DNA of 64,000 bases from Nitzschia sp. DOCU1 (GCA_951394045.1 OX595986.1:2447534-2511533), one strand, 5' to 3'. Shown: positions 1-10,260, counted from the first letter of the stretch. The notes: generated from the sequence alone by a model not told the origin. Program-made: numbers and translations.

Positions 1-2
1 CA

Positions 3-1673
3 GCATCAGCCGCCCCTAAAGGCGGTCGTCCACTGACGATTGGAGTCTTTGGCGGAAGCTTTAATCCGGTACACTTGGGCCATGCCCTCTTGGCCATTAC
101 GACACAGCAGACCAAGGCAGTGGATCAAGTCGTATTGGTGCCCGTCTACAAACATGCTGTCAAGCGCAATCTCTTGCCATTTCATGATCGGGTGAAAATG
201 TGTGAACTGGCCATTGCGTCGTTTGGAGACGCCTTGTCCGTATCGACCATTGAAGAAGAAGTAGGGGCTTCTAATGGGGCCATGTTGAAAGCCCTCAAAA
301 CAAAGTATCCACCGGGAACCCGCTTTTTGTGGATTTGTGGAGACGATTTTATTCGATGGATGGATCGACCAAAAGGTATTGAGACGTTGCAAGAAGTGGA
401 TGGCCTGATTGTACAACGACGACTCCACAAACAAAGCGATGAGGAGGATGAAGATGAGAATAATGCGTCTGCCTCTCAGAACAAATTCATTCAGGAACCA
501 TTGGACGAAGCCAAGTTGAGAAGGGTTGCCGACCAGCTAAAATTGGAGGTTGATTTTATTTATGGAGAACTACCTCATTTTTCTTCGACGCTGGTTCGAC
601 GAGCGCCAGGACATTGGAGATCCTTCTTGACACAAGCGGTGGTGCAATACTTGGACGAGCGACCGCATCTTCTTCAACAGCTTATTGATGACTTGGAAGA
701 AGATCGACAGCAAGCTATGAGCAAGAAACAAAAGATACACCATCGAAGTGCATCGACGTTGGCTAGTATTGGCAAGGCTGGAACGTGCGTCTTGCAGGGG
801 CTGGATGTTATCAATGCCTTGCAACTGGAACGTGGAAGATCTGCATTGCACTTGTCAACGGGCTCATTTCAATCCGAGTTGCAGGCGGCGCAAGCTGCTA
901 CCAATGCTCGTCTACAAGTTCACGACAATGATGTAATGGATGGGCTGGAATCATTTGAAGAGACTCTGTCGTTGGTCGCAGAACTCAAACGTGCCCCGGA
1001 ATGGTTGAAACAAGACCGCGAAATTCTGGTAAAGAGATCACAAGAGTTGACCAGCAAGCAGGGAGCGGATGGATGGAACTCTCGCTTGGCATTGGCGGAA
1101 AAGTTCAATGCTCGAATCGATGTATTGATGGGTGCAACAATACGTGCGTTGGTCGAAATATTGGAGAATCATCACAAGACATCCAAAGACAAAGTCAACA
1201 CAGAAGTGCCAGAATTACTGCTGAAATGGTGCGAAGGCAAGGAAGCGCTTGGTCGGCTGCGTGCTTTTGTTTGTTCTGCGGGTCCCGATGCACCTCGTCT
1301 TGTTCAGAGTTCGCTCAAGATGAGAGAGAGATTGACACAAACAATTGAAACGAAGGAACGATGCATTGCCCGTGTCTTGGAGATGGAAGCGGGTATGTCG
1401 TCTCGACTCTCGGCACCCGACGCACTCCACAAGCTCATCCAGGAAGTTACAATTTGGGAATACAAATTGATGGGATGTTTTGCCCCAAGTACTCCACTCC
1501 AGCTTATTCACAAATTTCTAGAACAACAAGCAAATGAGACGAGTGCAATTCGGAGTGGGGCCACGGGAGGAAATTTTGACGTGGAAAAGTTCTTTGACGC
1601 CTCCACATCGGCCATTGACTTTTTACTGAGTTTTGGCAAGGCGTTGGCGGCATCGGCCTGTGCCACTGCATAG
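3..1673 (+). CDS. Nicotinamide/nicotinate-mononucleotide adenylyltransferase with C-terminal NIT-like domain (5' partial)
   Basis: The reading frame is open from the first bases of the window, so the start codon lies upstream. At visible residues 17-27 it has the nucleotidyltransferase signature GGSFNPVHLGH, and at about 194-199 the SSTLVR motif that closes the NadD/NMNAT active site. This enzyme family joins ATP to NMN or NaMN to make NAD or its deamido form. The catalytic domain, about 215 residues, is the usual family length. A further ~340 residues follow, beginning near residue 270 with LQLERGRSALHLSTGS. That closely resembles the LQxERGxS core of the nitrate/nitrite-sensing NIT domain and is followed by a helical region. 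An acidic insert (DEEDEDENN) sits inside the catalytic domain. The adenylyltransferase call is firm; the NIT assignment rests on one motif and helical character. Confidence 0.85.
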   Translation, partial: ASAAPKGGRPLTIGVFGGSFNPVHLGHALLAITTQQTKAVDQVVLVPVYKHAVKRNLLPFHDRVKMCELAIASFGDALSVSTIEEEVGASNGAMLKALKTKYPPGTRFLWICGDDFIRWMDRPKGIETLQEVDGLIVQRRLHKQSDEEDEDENNASASQNKFIQEPLDEAKLRRVADQLKLEVDFIYGELPHFSSTLVRRAPGHWRSFLTQAVVQYLDERPHLLQQLIDDLEEDRQQAMSKKQKIHHRSASTLASIGKAGTCVLQGLDVINALQLERGRSALHLSTGSFQSELQAAQAATNARLQVHDNDVMDGLESFEETLSLVAELKRAPEWLKQDREILVKRSQELTSKQGADGWNSRLALAEKFNARIDVLMGATIRALVEILENHHKTSKDKVNTEVPELLLKWCEGKEALGRLRAFVCSAGPDAPRLVQSSLKMRERLTQTIETKERCIARVLEMEAGMSSRLSAPDALHKLIQEVTIWEYKLMGCFAPSTPLQLIHKFLEQQANETSAIRSGATGGNFDVEKFFDASTSAIDFLLSFGKALAASACATA

Positions 1674-2312
1674 AAAACTACGAGGGACCTTATTGTGCAA
1701 TGTCTAAAAGTAGCGACAAGCTGGCCGCCTACCAATGAAAAGCTATATTTATAATTCACCAATTTCTGCTACATGCGACTAGACTGCAGCTCTCGGCTCA
1801 TCGCATTCCCTTGGCTGGAGGAGCGTTAATGCAGAACAAGATTTTCTGCCATGCCGAATAGGTACCATAGCTATTCATGGTTCGACTATTTCTGAATAAG
1901 TATTGTGGTAACTATTCACTGTAGATTAATGAAGACCAATTTTAAATGCTCTTGCTGTGCCGCAACCCTCCCCTCCCCCATTTTTCCTTCGTTTATGGAA
2001 TCTCGCCCTCACGGAATCTTTGATGTTCCGACTATTGCAATTCCTGCATGATGATGCATTGGCGGATCATCGCTCTGCGATCACACGAAAATGCCGCGAC
2101 AATGGCGTCCGACCGCGAGCGGCCCGCTCTGCGCTGCGGGGTGCGGCGTATGTGAGAGGGTTTCTCTCTCCACCATGGAAGCCGGAGCCCGACGTAAGAC
2201 ACCTTGCCAGAGACCTCAGAGTTTGCATGATCTGCGTCCAATGCAACTTGACGGCACTTTTTTCATCACATCTTTCCGACCACAGTAGTTAGTATCACAT
2301 TTTCTGGTCACC
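1674..2312. other. Intergenic region
   Basis: About 640 bp between two same-strand genes. The 2090-2160 stretch is GC-rich with several short CG-rich inverted repeats. No open frame with recognisable homology was seen. It presumably holds the 3' end of the adenylyltransferase gene and the promoter of the next gene. Confidence 0.5.
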
Positions 2313-5236
2313 ATGGCGTCGCAAGAGCATTTAGCGATGTTACATGACGATGAAGATGACGATGACTCGTCCTCGACCACTACCAGTAGCAGCGACGACG
2401 ACGATGATGATGATGACGACGACGACGATAGCGATAGTAATGATGACGATGACGATGCCGATAGTGATGATAATGATGATGATGGCGACGACGATGATAG
2501 CGATGATTCGTCGTCGGCAAGTGGCGAGCTCATCGGACAAGGTGCTACAGCTCCGCTAGTGGCACACAAAAGCCTATCGTCAGTGGACGAGTCATCTCCC
2601 GCTATTGTAAAGAAAACGGCCGAGCCTGAAGAAAGTGCATCGCCTTCGATGCCTGCGAAGAAGCGGATCAAACTCGGATTCGACATGGCCATGATGAAGG
2701 CAGAAGCGAAAGATACGATAAAGATGGAGGCGCCAACTTTGGCGGTTGTTAAAGCGGATTACGCCAAGTCGTCCTCATCGTCTTCAGAACTCCCAACGGT
2801 TGAAGCAAAGCCTCTTCCTTCCTCGCCACTTGCGCAAGATCCAGCCCCTGTACTTTCTGTTCCACCCAAGAAAAAGATAAAACTACCACCCCATAAGGCG
2901 ATTATGGAACGTGCATCCACCGAAGGGACGGATGGCAACAAAAGCGATGATGTCGTCGTCAAGGCTACGGTAGTCGAAAGCGACGATGGCGGGGAAGATG
3001 ATGCTGTTGCCGCGGTGCTGGAATCGCCTGTCAAGCCAAAGTCATCGTCGTCAACGCCACCCAAAGCGGCCTCTCCCTCCACTACATCGTCCACAGGCAA
3101 GCAACAACGGCGGCAGGCTAGTCAATCAGGAGTGAAACCTGTACGTTTGCCTCCCATGTCCTCTCCTGGTCTTTTAATTCCACCTGGTCACTTTCGAGAG
3201 GTAGCAGATCCAATCACAGGTCTAGCCACTCCGGCTGCCATTTTTGATCAAGCCATGTCACTGGCAGGATATACTATCGAATCGAGAACCAAGCGACCGC
3301 ACAGGGGGTCCAGCGTCAGGAGAGTGGTAGATGACATGTTTGATCCAAATGTCAAATTCACACTTCACTTTCCGCGGCTAGTACCAGAAGACGACTTGGT
3401 TCCTGAATTGGATGACACAGAGGCCAATGGCAGTCCTCGGCTATCGGATCGACTTACGAAAGCCTTTCGTCTCAGTCGACCGCCCCGGCCGGCTTCTGCC
3501 TCCCTGTCCAATGGAATTCAAGCTGATGCCAATATCAATGGCACCAGTAGCCATTCTGGAGAGAACACTTCCGACAAGCGGGGAAAACGAAAGCTCCCGG
3601 GGTTCATGGAAATGGCGCCACTCTCGTTGACAATACCTTATCCTGAAGAATACATTCAAAGGCGCATGGAATACATCGAGAAAGTAAATGCAAGGTACGA
3701 TTCGACCCAGTTCATCAATGCTCATGAGCAGATGATCTATTATCTCACCACAAAAATCTATTCGTTACGCATTGCAGAGAAGAGGCGATCATTGACTATC
3801 AAGAAGAGGACCTGCGACTGGACAAGGAAAAGGAGCGCAAGGAATCGGCAGGACACATCGTCCCGGAAAACTTTACTAAGCCATCAATTGTCATTCCTCC
3901 GATACCGGAACCGCCGAGTCCTCCTAGACTTCGCGACATTGATGGCTTTGATCTGGAGGCCTTTGATGATCAGCACCCGCTGTATCCGCCAAAAGCAAAC
4001 CAACTCTCCACTGTTGCCCATTTGGACAAAGCTTGCTTTCATGTTGTGGATGGTAGATACTTTGGGCTTTTGAGTAACTCGATTATGGATCCGAACTTCG
4101 TGGGGCCAAATGCACCCGGATTGGGCGGGCTGAGTCTTTCTGGAGGCACAGGGCTAGCAACTGCGAATTCCGGAGGCGGGGGATCTGCAGGTGGCACGTT
4201 GCTATCTGCACCGAACCAGTCTGGAGCCTCGGTGAATGCCAATGCGGCCCCCAAGAAGGACGTAAAAGGCAAAGAATCAGGGAAACCAAAGCCTGGTACA
4301 AAGCCGAATAGTGCAAAGGGTATCAAGAAGCCGGGAGCAAAGTTTCCCAGTGGAGCGACGGCTAAAACCAACGGGGGCAAAGGTACCAAACCGTCTCCTG
4401 CTTCTACTGGTGGTACACCTTCAAAGAAAAAGACTAACGGACCAGCGGCCACTGCGTCTTCATCCGATCTACGAAAGATTATTGAAGACGGTGGCGAGGA
4501 GGCGGAAAAGATGAGGCAGTGTATTATTCGCGCTGCTGTGTATGCTAGTCGATGCGGCAAGCATACTCGAAACTTTCGGGCACCAAACGGCAAAGTCTAT
4601 CCGGATATCAGTAAGGCCTTTGCGGGATATGCGGGCCTAAAGCCTTGCGAACGATGCAAGAACAACAAGCAAGGTGTAAGTGAGGGATGAAACTGGCTAT
4701 CGTGACGCTTTGCTCATCTTTGGATGGTCTCACTCTGAAACAATCTCGTTATTTCTTTATTCTTCGTGCAGGCCTATCACTGCCGATTGCGGCGGAAGCA
4801 CAAAGAACTTGATTATGATGGTAGCGATAGCCCTGGGGCACTGGCACCTCTATTCAAAGTTCCCATGGAGGAGTTGGTGATCAGGATCGTGAAGAAGAAG
4901 GCCGAGGCGCCGGCATCTGCTCCGTCTTCACCAACGGCGGAGAAGCCACCAGCATCCGCGACAGAAAAAGAGAAGCCAGAAGCAATTGCATCCACACCAG
5001 CAGTGGGCATGGTAACCGAGACGGAAAAGCCTTCGACAGAGCAATCGACGCCGCCAACAGAGGCGACACCGATGGTAGAAGAGCCGTCGACATCTCCAGT
5101 ATCTCCCGATCTACCCATGCCTGATGCTGACTCGGATCTGCCTACGACAACGTCACCACCGGAAGAGGTACCAACGAATCCTCCAACAGAAGAGGCGTCA
5201 TCAACGGAAGCGGTACCGCCGCCACCGAATCCCTAG
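2313..5236 (+). CDS. Acidic low-complexity protein with C-terminal Cys/His module (three exons)
   Basis: I read three exons, 2313-3694, 3778-4675 and 4772-5236, giving about 914 residues. Intron 1 (83 nt) is GTACGA...TTGCAG in phase 2. Intron 2 (96 nt) is GTAAGT...GTGCAG in phase 0 and contains an in-frame TGA. Joining restores a continuous frame across EKVNAR/EEAIIDYQEED and NNKQG/AYHCRLRRKH. Residues ~11-70 are mostly Asp and Ser. Two basic motifs, KKRIKL and KKKIKL, each followed by a short helix-like segment, look like nuclear localisation signals. Near the end of exon 2 and the start of exon 3 is a conserved-looking module with CGKH, CERC and YHCR, which could bind zinc. The tail is rich in Pro, Thr and Glu. 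The family is not recognised; a nuclear role is inferred only from composition. Confidence 0.7.
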
Positions 5237-5270
5237 GACATACAATGCCGGTGTATATAAATCTTTTGGG

Positions 5271-6761
5271 CTAGCTGAAGTGCCAAAGATCTATTCCTTC
5301 TTTCCGACCAATTGCTTTTACGTTTCGTTCCAGTGCCCCTCCTGTTCGATACATAGCCACGCATACCACAACCGGAAGTCGTTGCAGCATGGCGAGGTCG
5401 AGGCCGTGCGACTGTAGTGGCGTTCGTTTAGGTGCTTTTCTTTTCTTTGCGGGAGGTTGTTCTACCGTGCATCCTTCATCGTTGTGGCTTGCAGCCTTTG
5501 GTTTACCCTTGTTGATGCGACCCAGTGATTCGTCACAAGTGTCACCAGCTTCCCAGTCGGCTTGTATCTTACGACGCCTGGTCTCGTCCTTTACAAGGAA
5601 CGAAAAGTGAAGAATTGGAATGTCGGCTTTCAAGTCACGGTTGACGTAGCGTCCAGCGTCTAACTTCGTTTCTGCCACGTCCACAAAGCAATAAATCCTT
5701 GACCGAATGTCCTCACTTAAAGCTTTGAGAAAATCCTTACCATCACGCCCAGCTCCCCAGACTACCATGCGTCCATCATCGTTTTGCCACGAGTGATGTA
5801 ATCGAATGACACTCCTCTCAAAAGCCAATACTCTTAGTTGAAGAAGTAGCTTCCGGCTAGTTCGAAAGCTTTGAGATGTTCCTGTATGCCGATAGGTCAC
5901 TAGAGGGGTTTTGGTCCGGTGAAGGCGGACTGTTCCGTCGTGATCGAGATGATCGTGAAAAAATCTCAAGTCCTCGGCAAGGCGCAAGCTCTCCAAATTG
6001 TCGTGAAGTGGATGAACCAAGCGATTGAGTGTCGCTTGTTCCCGGCCGAAAAATAAGGCCAGCTCCGATTCACTGCTTTCTTGTGGTGGAGCTTCTACGT
6101 ATCCACCGAGTTCCAGGAAGCGCTGTCGACTCAGAAACCACGTCGGTTGAAGGATTGTGACTTCTCGAAACCGCTCCAACAAAAGCCGCTCGTCGTCCAA
6201 TGCATTGGCCCATTGACTGTAATGCCACGTAGAGTCAGGCGGATCTCGGTCAAAGTTACAGCCCAGCAAGGTCCTGATTCGATCCTCTGGTGCGAGCATC
6301 AACATGTAACATACTTGCTCGGCTACTCGATGCGGGTGCATTGTATCGTCACTGTCCAACAAACACAAAAATTGCCAATCCTTGTTGAAGTGACTCGACA
6401 ATTCCACCGCCCTGTTGCGAGCAAAACCTGCTCCACGAGCAATGTCATTGCTACTTTTCTGAATAAACAGAGAAGATGATATTCGACTGGAATCGTCCAC
6501 GCGCTCGTTTTGGGCTTGATCTCGTAATTTCTGTAGAATGGACCAGCTGTCGTCGGTGGATCCATCGTCGTAACAGCAAACATGGATCGACAGGGCATAT
6601 CCTTGGAGGCGGGGCTTCAAATGTAGAGAGACTGTCTGCCTCATTGCTGAAAGAACAGCTTCTTCGATAGTACTGGAGGCATTGTGCACGGGGATGATGA
6701 CATCAATCTGAATCCGTTGGACGTCGCCATCATTCCCCAGGGATGACGATTCGGTCGTCAT
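5271..6761 (-). CDS. GT2-family glycosyltransferase, QTGAL/B3GNTL1-like
   Basis: The 496-residue protein opens with a family 2 glycosyltransferase domain: IDVIIPVHNASSTIEEAV, then DDGSTDDS, then the metal-binding LLDSDDTMHPHRV. It continues with RDPPDSTWHYSQW, a PTWF motif and EDLRFFHDHL. The end GIDLWHFS and the preceding second domain (VVWGAGRDGKDFL, CFVDV, IPILHF) match the whole-length architecture of animal B3GNTL1. That protein is now assigned as the queuosine-tRNA galactosyltransferase QTGAL. The expected role is therefore transfer of galactose to queuosine in tRNA-Tyr, probably in the cytosol; this is inferred from family. A basic insert with AKKRKAPKR, about 60 residues before the C-terminus, is absent from the animal protein as I know it. 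The gene converges on the upstream gene with only 34 bp between stops. Confidence 0.8.
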   Translation of the reverse strand: MTTESSSLGNDGDVQRIQIDVIIPVHNASSTIEEAVLSAMRQTVSLHLKPRLQGYALSIHVCCYDDGSTDDSWSILQKLRDQAQNERVDDSSRISSSLFIQKSSNDIARGAGFARNRAVELSSHFNKDWQFLCLLDSDDTMHPHRVAEQVCYMLMLAPEDRIRTLLGCNFDRDPPDSTWHYSQWANALDDERLLLERFREVTILQPTWFLSRQRFLELGGYVEAPPQESSESELALFFGREQATLNRLVHPLHDNLESLRLAEDLRFFHDHLDHDGTVRLHRTKTPLVTYRHTGTSQSFRTSRKLLLQLRVLAFERSVIRLHHSWQNDDGRMVVWGAGRDGKDFLKALSEDIRSRIYCFVDVAETKLDAGRYVNRDLKADIPILHFSFLVKDETRRRKIQADWEAGDTCDESLGRINKGKPKAASHNDEGCTVEQPPAKKRKAPKRTPLQSHGLDLAMLQRLPVVVCVAMYRTGGALERNVKAIGRKEGIDLWHFS

Positions 6762-7185
6762 GTAGAAGCCTCGGAACTGAAAGATACTGGCAAGATTACG
6801 TCCGTCTCCTTCATCTCGTCTAAAACTAGAGTAAGTCGGAATGCACTACCAGACGTTGTGGTTTTACCTTTCCATGCATCGATGAAGAGATGGTAACAAT
6901 AGTGCTGGCGTCTTCGTAATCTTCGCAAATCTGCCGCCGATGCTCATTGGCGTGCGTGGAGGGAGCGGACGGAGGACGGTCGGCTGCCTGTCTGTTTGTC
7001 TGTGTTCAGTCTTCAGTCTTGAAGTCTGATGAGTGTGTCTGCCTGCCGAGAAAGCGTACGTACGCCGACCAGAAAAAATGAGGGACGGCGAGCAAGCAAA
7101 GCAGCAAACGACCTGTTGCCACTCTCCTTATTGTCACGCTCGACAATCGGTCCATCATCATTCACCATTACATGTGATCCATTCG
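6762..7185. promoter_or_regulatory. Divergent promoter region
   Basis: A stretch of about 420 bp separates the starts of two divergently transcribed genes (glycosyltransferase and carrier) and should hold both promoters. The 6980-7035 part is a run of short TGTCTG and TCAGTCT repeats. No clear TATA box was identified. Confidence 0.4.
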
Positions 7186-8331
7186 ATGCTTGAAACTATG
7201 CTGACTATACTCCTTTGCTTAATATGGATTTCTCTTGGAGAGAGCTTCTTACTTTCCAAGCCAATAAAGATCCAACGATTTTGCTACGAGGGACAGACGA
7301 CATGTGTGTCAAGGCAGTGGTGTGTACCTCCTTGCGATTGGCATAGCGCAGAGGACCCACCACCGATGGTTGAACCTATCTCGAAATCATTCGTGGTTTT
7401 GACAGCTGTACTTTTGGCTAGCCCATGTCCATCGTTTGCCCAAGTAGATGGTTTGCTCTCCGACTTGGTCGATCCCAGATTTTTCGTTGCAGGAGGCCTC
7501 TGTGCTGCCATTTCACATGGTGTCACTACGCCAATTGACGTGGTTAAAACAAGGATGCAAGCCAATCCATACGACTTTCAGCAAGGAGATGTATTTGGTG
7601 CCACCCTTTCCATTGTCCGCCAAGACGGAGTCTCAGTTCTTCTGGGTGGCCTCGGCCCCAGCACAGTCGTCGGTTACCTGGTGGAGGGGGCTGCCAAATT
7701 TGGCTTGTACGAGAGCCTGAAACCGGTCACAGTCCGCCTACTTGCACTCGATAGCCCTGGAATATCATATCTAGTGGCAAGTGTGGTCGCTGGTGCAGTG
7801 GCGTCTATTATTCTTTTGCCGATGGAACAGATTCGAATTCGATTAGTGACAGATCCCAACTTGGCTGGGTCAAACTTTTGGACGGGGGTTCCTCGTTTGA
7901 TACAAGAAGTAGGAATGAGTGGACTATTTGATGGTCTACCCGCTATGCTGTCAAAGCAAGTCCCCTATACCGCCGGAAAGCAAGTTTCGTTTGACGTTTT
8001 TGCATCCTTTCTCTACTCCGCGGCCGCCGTTATTGGCTGTCCAACGGAGGCCATCAAGTTTGAAGTGTCTTTGGGTGCTGCTGCCCTGGCTTCTGTGGTT
8101 GCCTGTATTATGAGTCATCCCGGAGATGTCATTCTAACTGCCTCGTATAAAAGTGGCTGCCGTCCCACGTTTCTGGATACTGTCGCCAAGATCTACAGAG
8201 AAAATGGTTGGCGCGGCTTCCTCTCTGGCATCTCTGCTAGATTTCTACATGTTGGATTGATCATCACTTCCCAACTCGTCCTCTATGACGAAATCAAACA
8301 ACTTTTGGGACTACCCGCGACAGGGTCATAG
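7186..8331 (+). CDS. Mitochondrial carrier family protein, phosphate-carrier-like, with N-terminal leader
   Basis: A solute carrier 25 family member. Three repeats are visible, with signature motifs TTPIDVVKTRMQ, LLPMEQIRIRLV and a weaker SHPGDVILTASY. The start FVAGGLCAAISHGVTTPID resembles the phosphate-carrier subgroup. I chose the ATG at 7186 because it places the hydrophobic segment MLTILLCLIWISLGESF at the N-terminus. An in-frame ATG at 7078 would add 36 residues, and one at 7198 would remove four. The leader looks like a signal peptide followed by Phe (GES/FLL), as in diatom plastid-targeting presequences. A second hydrophobic stretch (SFVVLTAVLLASPCPSFAQ) comes before the carrier fold. 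The third carrier motif is degenerate, so the substrate is uncertain. Family call firm; location inferred. Confidence 0.8.
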   Translation: MLETMLTILLCLIWISLGESFLLSKPIKIQRFCYEGQTTCVSRQWCVPPCDWHSAEDPPPMVEPISKSFVVLTAVLLASPCPSFAQVDGLLSDLVDPRFFVAGGLCAAISHGVTTPIDVVKTRMQANPYDFQQGDVFGATLSIVRQDGVSVLLGGLGPSTVVGYLVEGAAKFGLYESLKPVTVRLLALDSPGISYLVASVVAGAVASIILLPMEQIRIRLVTDPNLAGSNFWTGVPRLIQEVGMSGLFDGLPAMLSKQVPYTAGKQVSFDVFASFLYSAAAVIGCPTEAIKFEVSLGAAALASVVACIMSHPGDVILTASYKSGCRPTFLDTVAKIYRENGWRGFLSGISARFLHVGLIITSQLVLYDEIKQLLGLPATGS

Positions 8332-8424
8332 TGACACTGTTGCCATCGGCGATTCCCACACCTATCCGTTGGTAGACTGCTACGGCAATAGTACATTGCC
8401 AAGTTTGCATACATCGATAATTGA

Positions 8425-9627
8425 TCATAGCCTGCTTCGTCTCGTTTGCAAGGATGACCCCGTCACTTGGCTCAGAAAGTCCAGCAGCGAATTGTTGACT
8501 TGCTCTACGGCTTCTTGTTGAATCCAGTGACCACAATCTGGGATAAAGATAGGCTCGCCGACAAGCGAAGGGACATTTTCTTTGAGACGCGCTTTTACTT
8601 TGTCTTTTCCACCGTAGAATCGCACCATGGCATCGTCTACGCCGGTGAGAAACATTGCTGGTGGCAACACCTTGTCGCCGTGCCCACCATTTTCAGGTTT
8701 CAACAGCTCTTTCATCAATTCAAGGTTTCGATCCGCCGCACGATACCACGATATTGCGCCAAGAAAACCACTCCTTTGAAACTCTTTGGTAATATAGTCC
8801 AGATCGTAGGGTGTAAACCAGTTCGGCAAGTCGAGTGGCCGTGGTAGGCGGGTCCAAAAGCCTGGCAAAGTCGTTGCATCTAGCGGTCGAGTCCGATCGT
8901 ATTCAGCATTTCCAGTCGGTGGAAACATGAGTCCATGAATATCGTACTCAGGAGTCCCTGGTTGTACCCGGCACCCCTTTCGGTAGCCATAGATACGATA
9001 AAGAAATTCTGCGGCGTTCTTGGCATATTCGTCTTCACAGTGCGGGAGGCAATGATGGAGCATGTAATGAAATCTTGCCGTCTCTCGGATGTCTCGTGCA
9101 AGTGTTAGATCCAAGCACTTTCCATGGGCTTTCTCCAACATGGACAGCATTCCCATTTTTGGAGTACCGGCATACGGTACCGACATGGCAAAAATGCCAA
9201 TCACATTCCGAGGATACAGCAATGCGACGTTCCAGGCCAGCATGGCACCCCAATCATGGCCAACAACAATAAAACGTTCGTAGCCCAAAGTATTTGCCAC
9301 TTCCATTACATCTCGAGCCAGTACCGGCTGCGTATATTCCTCTGTCGATTTCGGCTGAAAAGTCGATCCATAACCTCTCATGTCCGGTGCCACTGCCAGG
9401 AAAGGTCGGTCCTGAGGGCATACGAGTTGATGTCTCCAAGAGTACCAAGATTCAGGAAAGCCGTGAAGGAAGAATACAAGAGGATATCCTTTTGCTTTTG
9501 CGAGAAACGCCCCTCCCGAGTCAAGGTCTCGTACCGTGCTGGCCAGGCGATGTTGGATCCCATTGGCCTGAACGAACGAGAAGAAAATTCCTGGGACTGG
9601 GCAAGGCAAAGATTCGTCACTCGACAT
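8425..9627 (-). CDS. Soluble epoxide hydrolase-like alpha/beta hydrolase
   Basis: A 400-residue alpha/beta hydrolase with the epoxide hydrolase layout. It has the oxyanion segment FFLHGFPESWYSWRHQ, then DMRGYGS, the nucleophile elbow GHDWGAM with catalytic Asp, a lid containing SWYRAADRN (a candidate Tyr acid), the acid residue in TGVDDAMV, and the catalytic His in DCGHWIQQEAVEQVN. Such enzymes open epoxides of fatty acids or xenobiotics to diols. The last three residues are SRL, a functional variant of the peroxisomal PTS1 signal, so a peroxisomal location is plausible. The gene converges on the carrier gene with 93 bp between stops. All catalytic positions appear intact. Confidence 0.88.
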   Translation of the reverse strand: MSSDESLPCPVPGIFFSFVQANGIQHRLASTVRDLDSGGAFLAKAKGYPLVFFLHGFPESWYSWRHQLVCPQDRPFLAVAPDMRGYGSTFQPKSTEEYTQPVLARDVMEVANTLGYERFIVVGHDWGAMLAWNVALLYPRNVIGIFAMSVPYAGTPKMGMLSMLEKAHGKCLDLTLARDIRETARFHYMLHHCLPHCEDEYAKNAAEFLYRIYGYRKGCRVQPGTPEYDIHGLMFPPTGNAEYDRTRPLDATTLPGFWTRLPRPLDLPNWFTPYDLDYITKEFQRSGFLGAISWYRAADRNLELMKELLKPENGGHGDKVLPPAMFLTGVDDAMVRFYGGKDKVKARLKENVPSLVGEPIFIPDCGHWIQQEAVEQVNNSLLDFLSQVTGSSLQTRRSRL

Positions 9628-10260
9628 TTCTGGCTCTGACGACGCAATTGACTAACGATGTTGACTACCAAACTCTTGTGCTATTCTTGCAAACTGATAT
9701 CGCCCAAGCGGCTGAAAACATTCATTGCAGTCTTTACTCTAGGAGTATTCATTGACGGCCATCGTCGTTTATGTTCATCGAGTCATGACTTCGAAGGACC
9801 AGTTGTCGGACTAGTCGCCTTGCTCGAGTTAGTTGAAAGCGACAGTTTCCGTCCGTCCAACCGTCCATCCACAGCCCGCTATCCGTCGGATGAATGAATC
9901 GAATGAATCGAATCAATCGTGAGTCAGTCACTGCAAAGTGAGTCCGTCCTTCGTGTCGACTGATGTGCTGGTTCGTTCTTCTTCTCTATCTCGTCCGAAC
10001 CTTCCTCTCGTCGTTGGCGTGACAACGAGAGAGCACACACATGATGGTGCATGCAACAAGATTCTAGCTAGCGGAGGTGTATCCGCACCTTTCACGATGG
10101 CTAGGAGTCATACATTGTGGCAAAGAGCTACCATGTAGGGCTAAACGCTACTATTCAATAATCACGAGTGAACAATATGAACGTCTGGAAAAGTCTAATC
10201 AAATTGATACCATCTAGTAGCTTTTGGCTGGGAAAATGTATAGTGCTAACAAGTCAGGTG
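9628..10260. other. Intergenic region with short tandem repeat
   Basis: About 630 bp with no supported gene. Around 9889-9920 there is an imperfect tandem repeat of GAATC/GAATGAATC units followed by GTGAGTCAGTCAC. Nothing else stands out. Confidence 0.45.

Noticed and set aside
2216..2692. Long antisense frame of mostly Ser and Leu
   Set aside because: Mirror of the Asp-coding GAT/GAC repeat on the other strand; composition artefact.
4039..4593. 184-codon antisense frame rich in Pro, Ala and Phe
   Set aside because: Shadow of the Gly/Lys/Ser-rich part of the three-exon gene.
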